Origin: JAVBLV01 sp031553195
GTDB lineage: Bacteria; Bacteroidota; Bacteroidia; Bacteroidales; P3
DNA length: 21,877 nucleotides
NCBI GenBank assembly: GCA_031553195.1
Contig: JAVBLV010000039.1
Coordinates: 1-21,877 of the forward strand
Reading direction: 5' to 3'
Positions 21,740-21,877 of the stretch are shown in pieces. The notes below the pieces were generated by a model. The model ran no database searches and was not told the DNA's origin. It saw nothing but the letters and a program-made list of their open reading frames with translations. The first letter of the stretch is position 1; every line of letters begins with the position of its first letter. Made by a program: the position numbers and the translations under genes.

Positions 21740-21877
21740 GGCAATGTCGTTAAGTTAAGGGATACAAAAATAAAAACCATTGAGTTAAGGATAAAAAATC
21801 CTTTCTTTGTATCGACTAAAAAACAAAAACTCAATGGTCAAAGCAAATGTAGTAATAATTGATGGATTAAAAAAATT
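21740..21877 (+). mobile_element. Probable left end of an insertion sequence (cut by window edge)
   Basis: Begins around GGGCAATGTCGTTAAGTTAA, next to a CCCTAAAGGG spacer palindrome. Contains the hairpin AAGGAT-AAAAA-ATCCTT (about 21787-21804). CCATTGAGT (near 21778) and ACTCAATGG (near 21829) form an inverted pair whose right arm contains the start codon of an ORF that runs off the window. Terminal GTTAAGTTAAGG-like ends before a short transposase start are common in Bacteroidota insertion sequences. The right end is not visible and the family cannot be named. Confidence 0.4.
21834..21877 (+). CDS. Truncated ORF start, possibly a transposase
   Basis: ATG at 21834, then 14 codons (MVKANVVIIDGLKK) to the window edge without a stop. 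Too short to identify. The case for a transposase rests on the repeat structure just upstream. It could equally be the start of an ordinary gene. Confidence 0.35.
   Translation, partial: MVKANVVIIDGLKK

Noticed and set aside
1..21877. CRISPR array or tRNA/rRNA gene
   Set aside because: No regularly spaced direct repeats were seen; the repeats present are scattered MITE or palindromic spacer types. No tRNA cloverleaf or rRNA segment was recognised by eye.

Overview
The window reads as a chromosomal segment of a Bacteroidota bacterium, probably order Bacteroidales. The evidence is a type IX secretion C-terminal sorting domain (gene at 11332-12918), repeated matches to the Bacteroidota -7 promoter box TAnnTTTG upstream of several genes, near absence of Shine-Dalgarno sequences, AT-rich intergenic DNA, and palindromic spacer repeats typical of the phylum. 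The species cannot be told from this.

Layout. 1-542: spacer made of a dispersed inverted-repeat element and one copy of a ~155 bp MITE-like repeat. 543-10155, nearly all on the minus strand: a heavy-metal RND efflux locus read right to left. It starts at a palindromic operator/promoter (10110-10159) and runs through a His/Cys-rich small exported protein, the lipoprotein adaptor (cusB-like) and the RND pump (cusA-like). The outer-membrane factor (cusC-like, 543-1811) is about 3.1 kb further on. Between pump and outer-membrane factor lie a nucleoside-deoxyribosyltransferase-fold protein with an uncharacterised C-terminal domain, a displaced fragment of a cusA 3' end, a small plus-strand gene with a structured leader, and a VapBC-like toxin-antitoxin pair. 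10384-10845: a GNAT acetyltransferase. 10846-11331: repeats, a 15-bp-stem hairpin and a displaced fragment of a valS 3' end. 11332-15596: a T9SS-secreted PKD protein, then valS. 15597-16599: about 1 kb of AT-rich spacer with another MITE copy. 16600-21676: an orphan LytTR response regulator, a secreted leucine-rich-repeat protein in an operon with ribF, and, divergent from ribF, a ParC-type topoisomerase subunit. 21740-end: probably the left end of an insertion sequence.

The main observation is a repeated architecture. Downstream of cusA and downstream of valS there is in each case one extra gene in the same orientation. Directly beyond that gene lies a second, diverged, truncated copy of the last 66-81 nt of the upstream gene. 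The two copies are about 80-86 % identical and most differences are synonymous. The displaced 3' ends sit 1681 and 1757 bp from the intact ones. This looks like two independent single-gene insertions that replaced the 3' end of the resident gene and left the old end behind (homology-anchored one-sided recombination, or insertion with long target duplication).

Other points of interest are a three-way-junction leader RNA with a U-tract before the 75-aa gene, two -7 boxes overlapping TTTGCA/TGCAAA palindromes in front of the efflux operon, cusC bracketed by same-orientation MITE copies, and dispersed spacer repeats that now encode termini of at least three efflux-locus proteins. No tRNA, rRNA or CRISPR array was seen.
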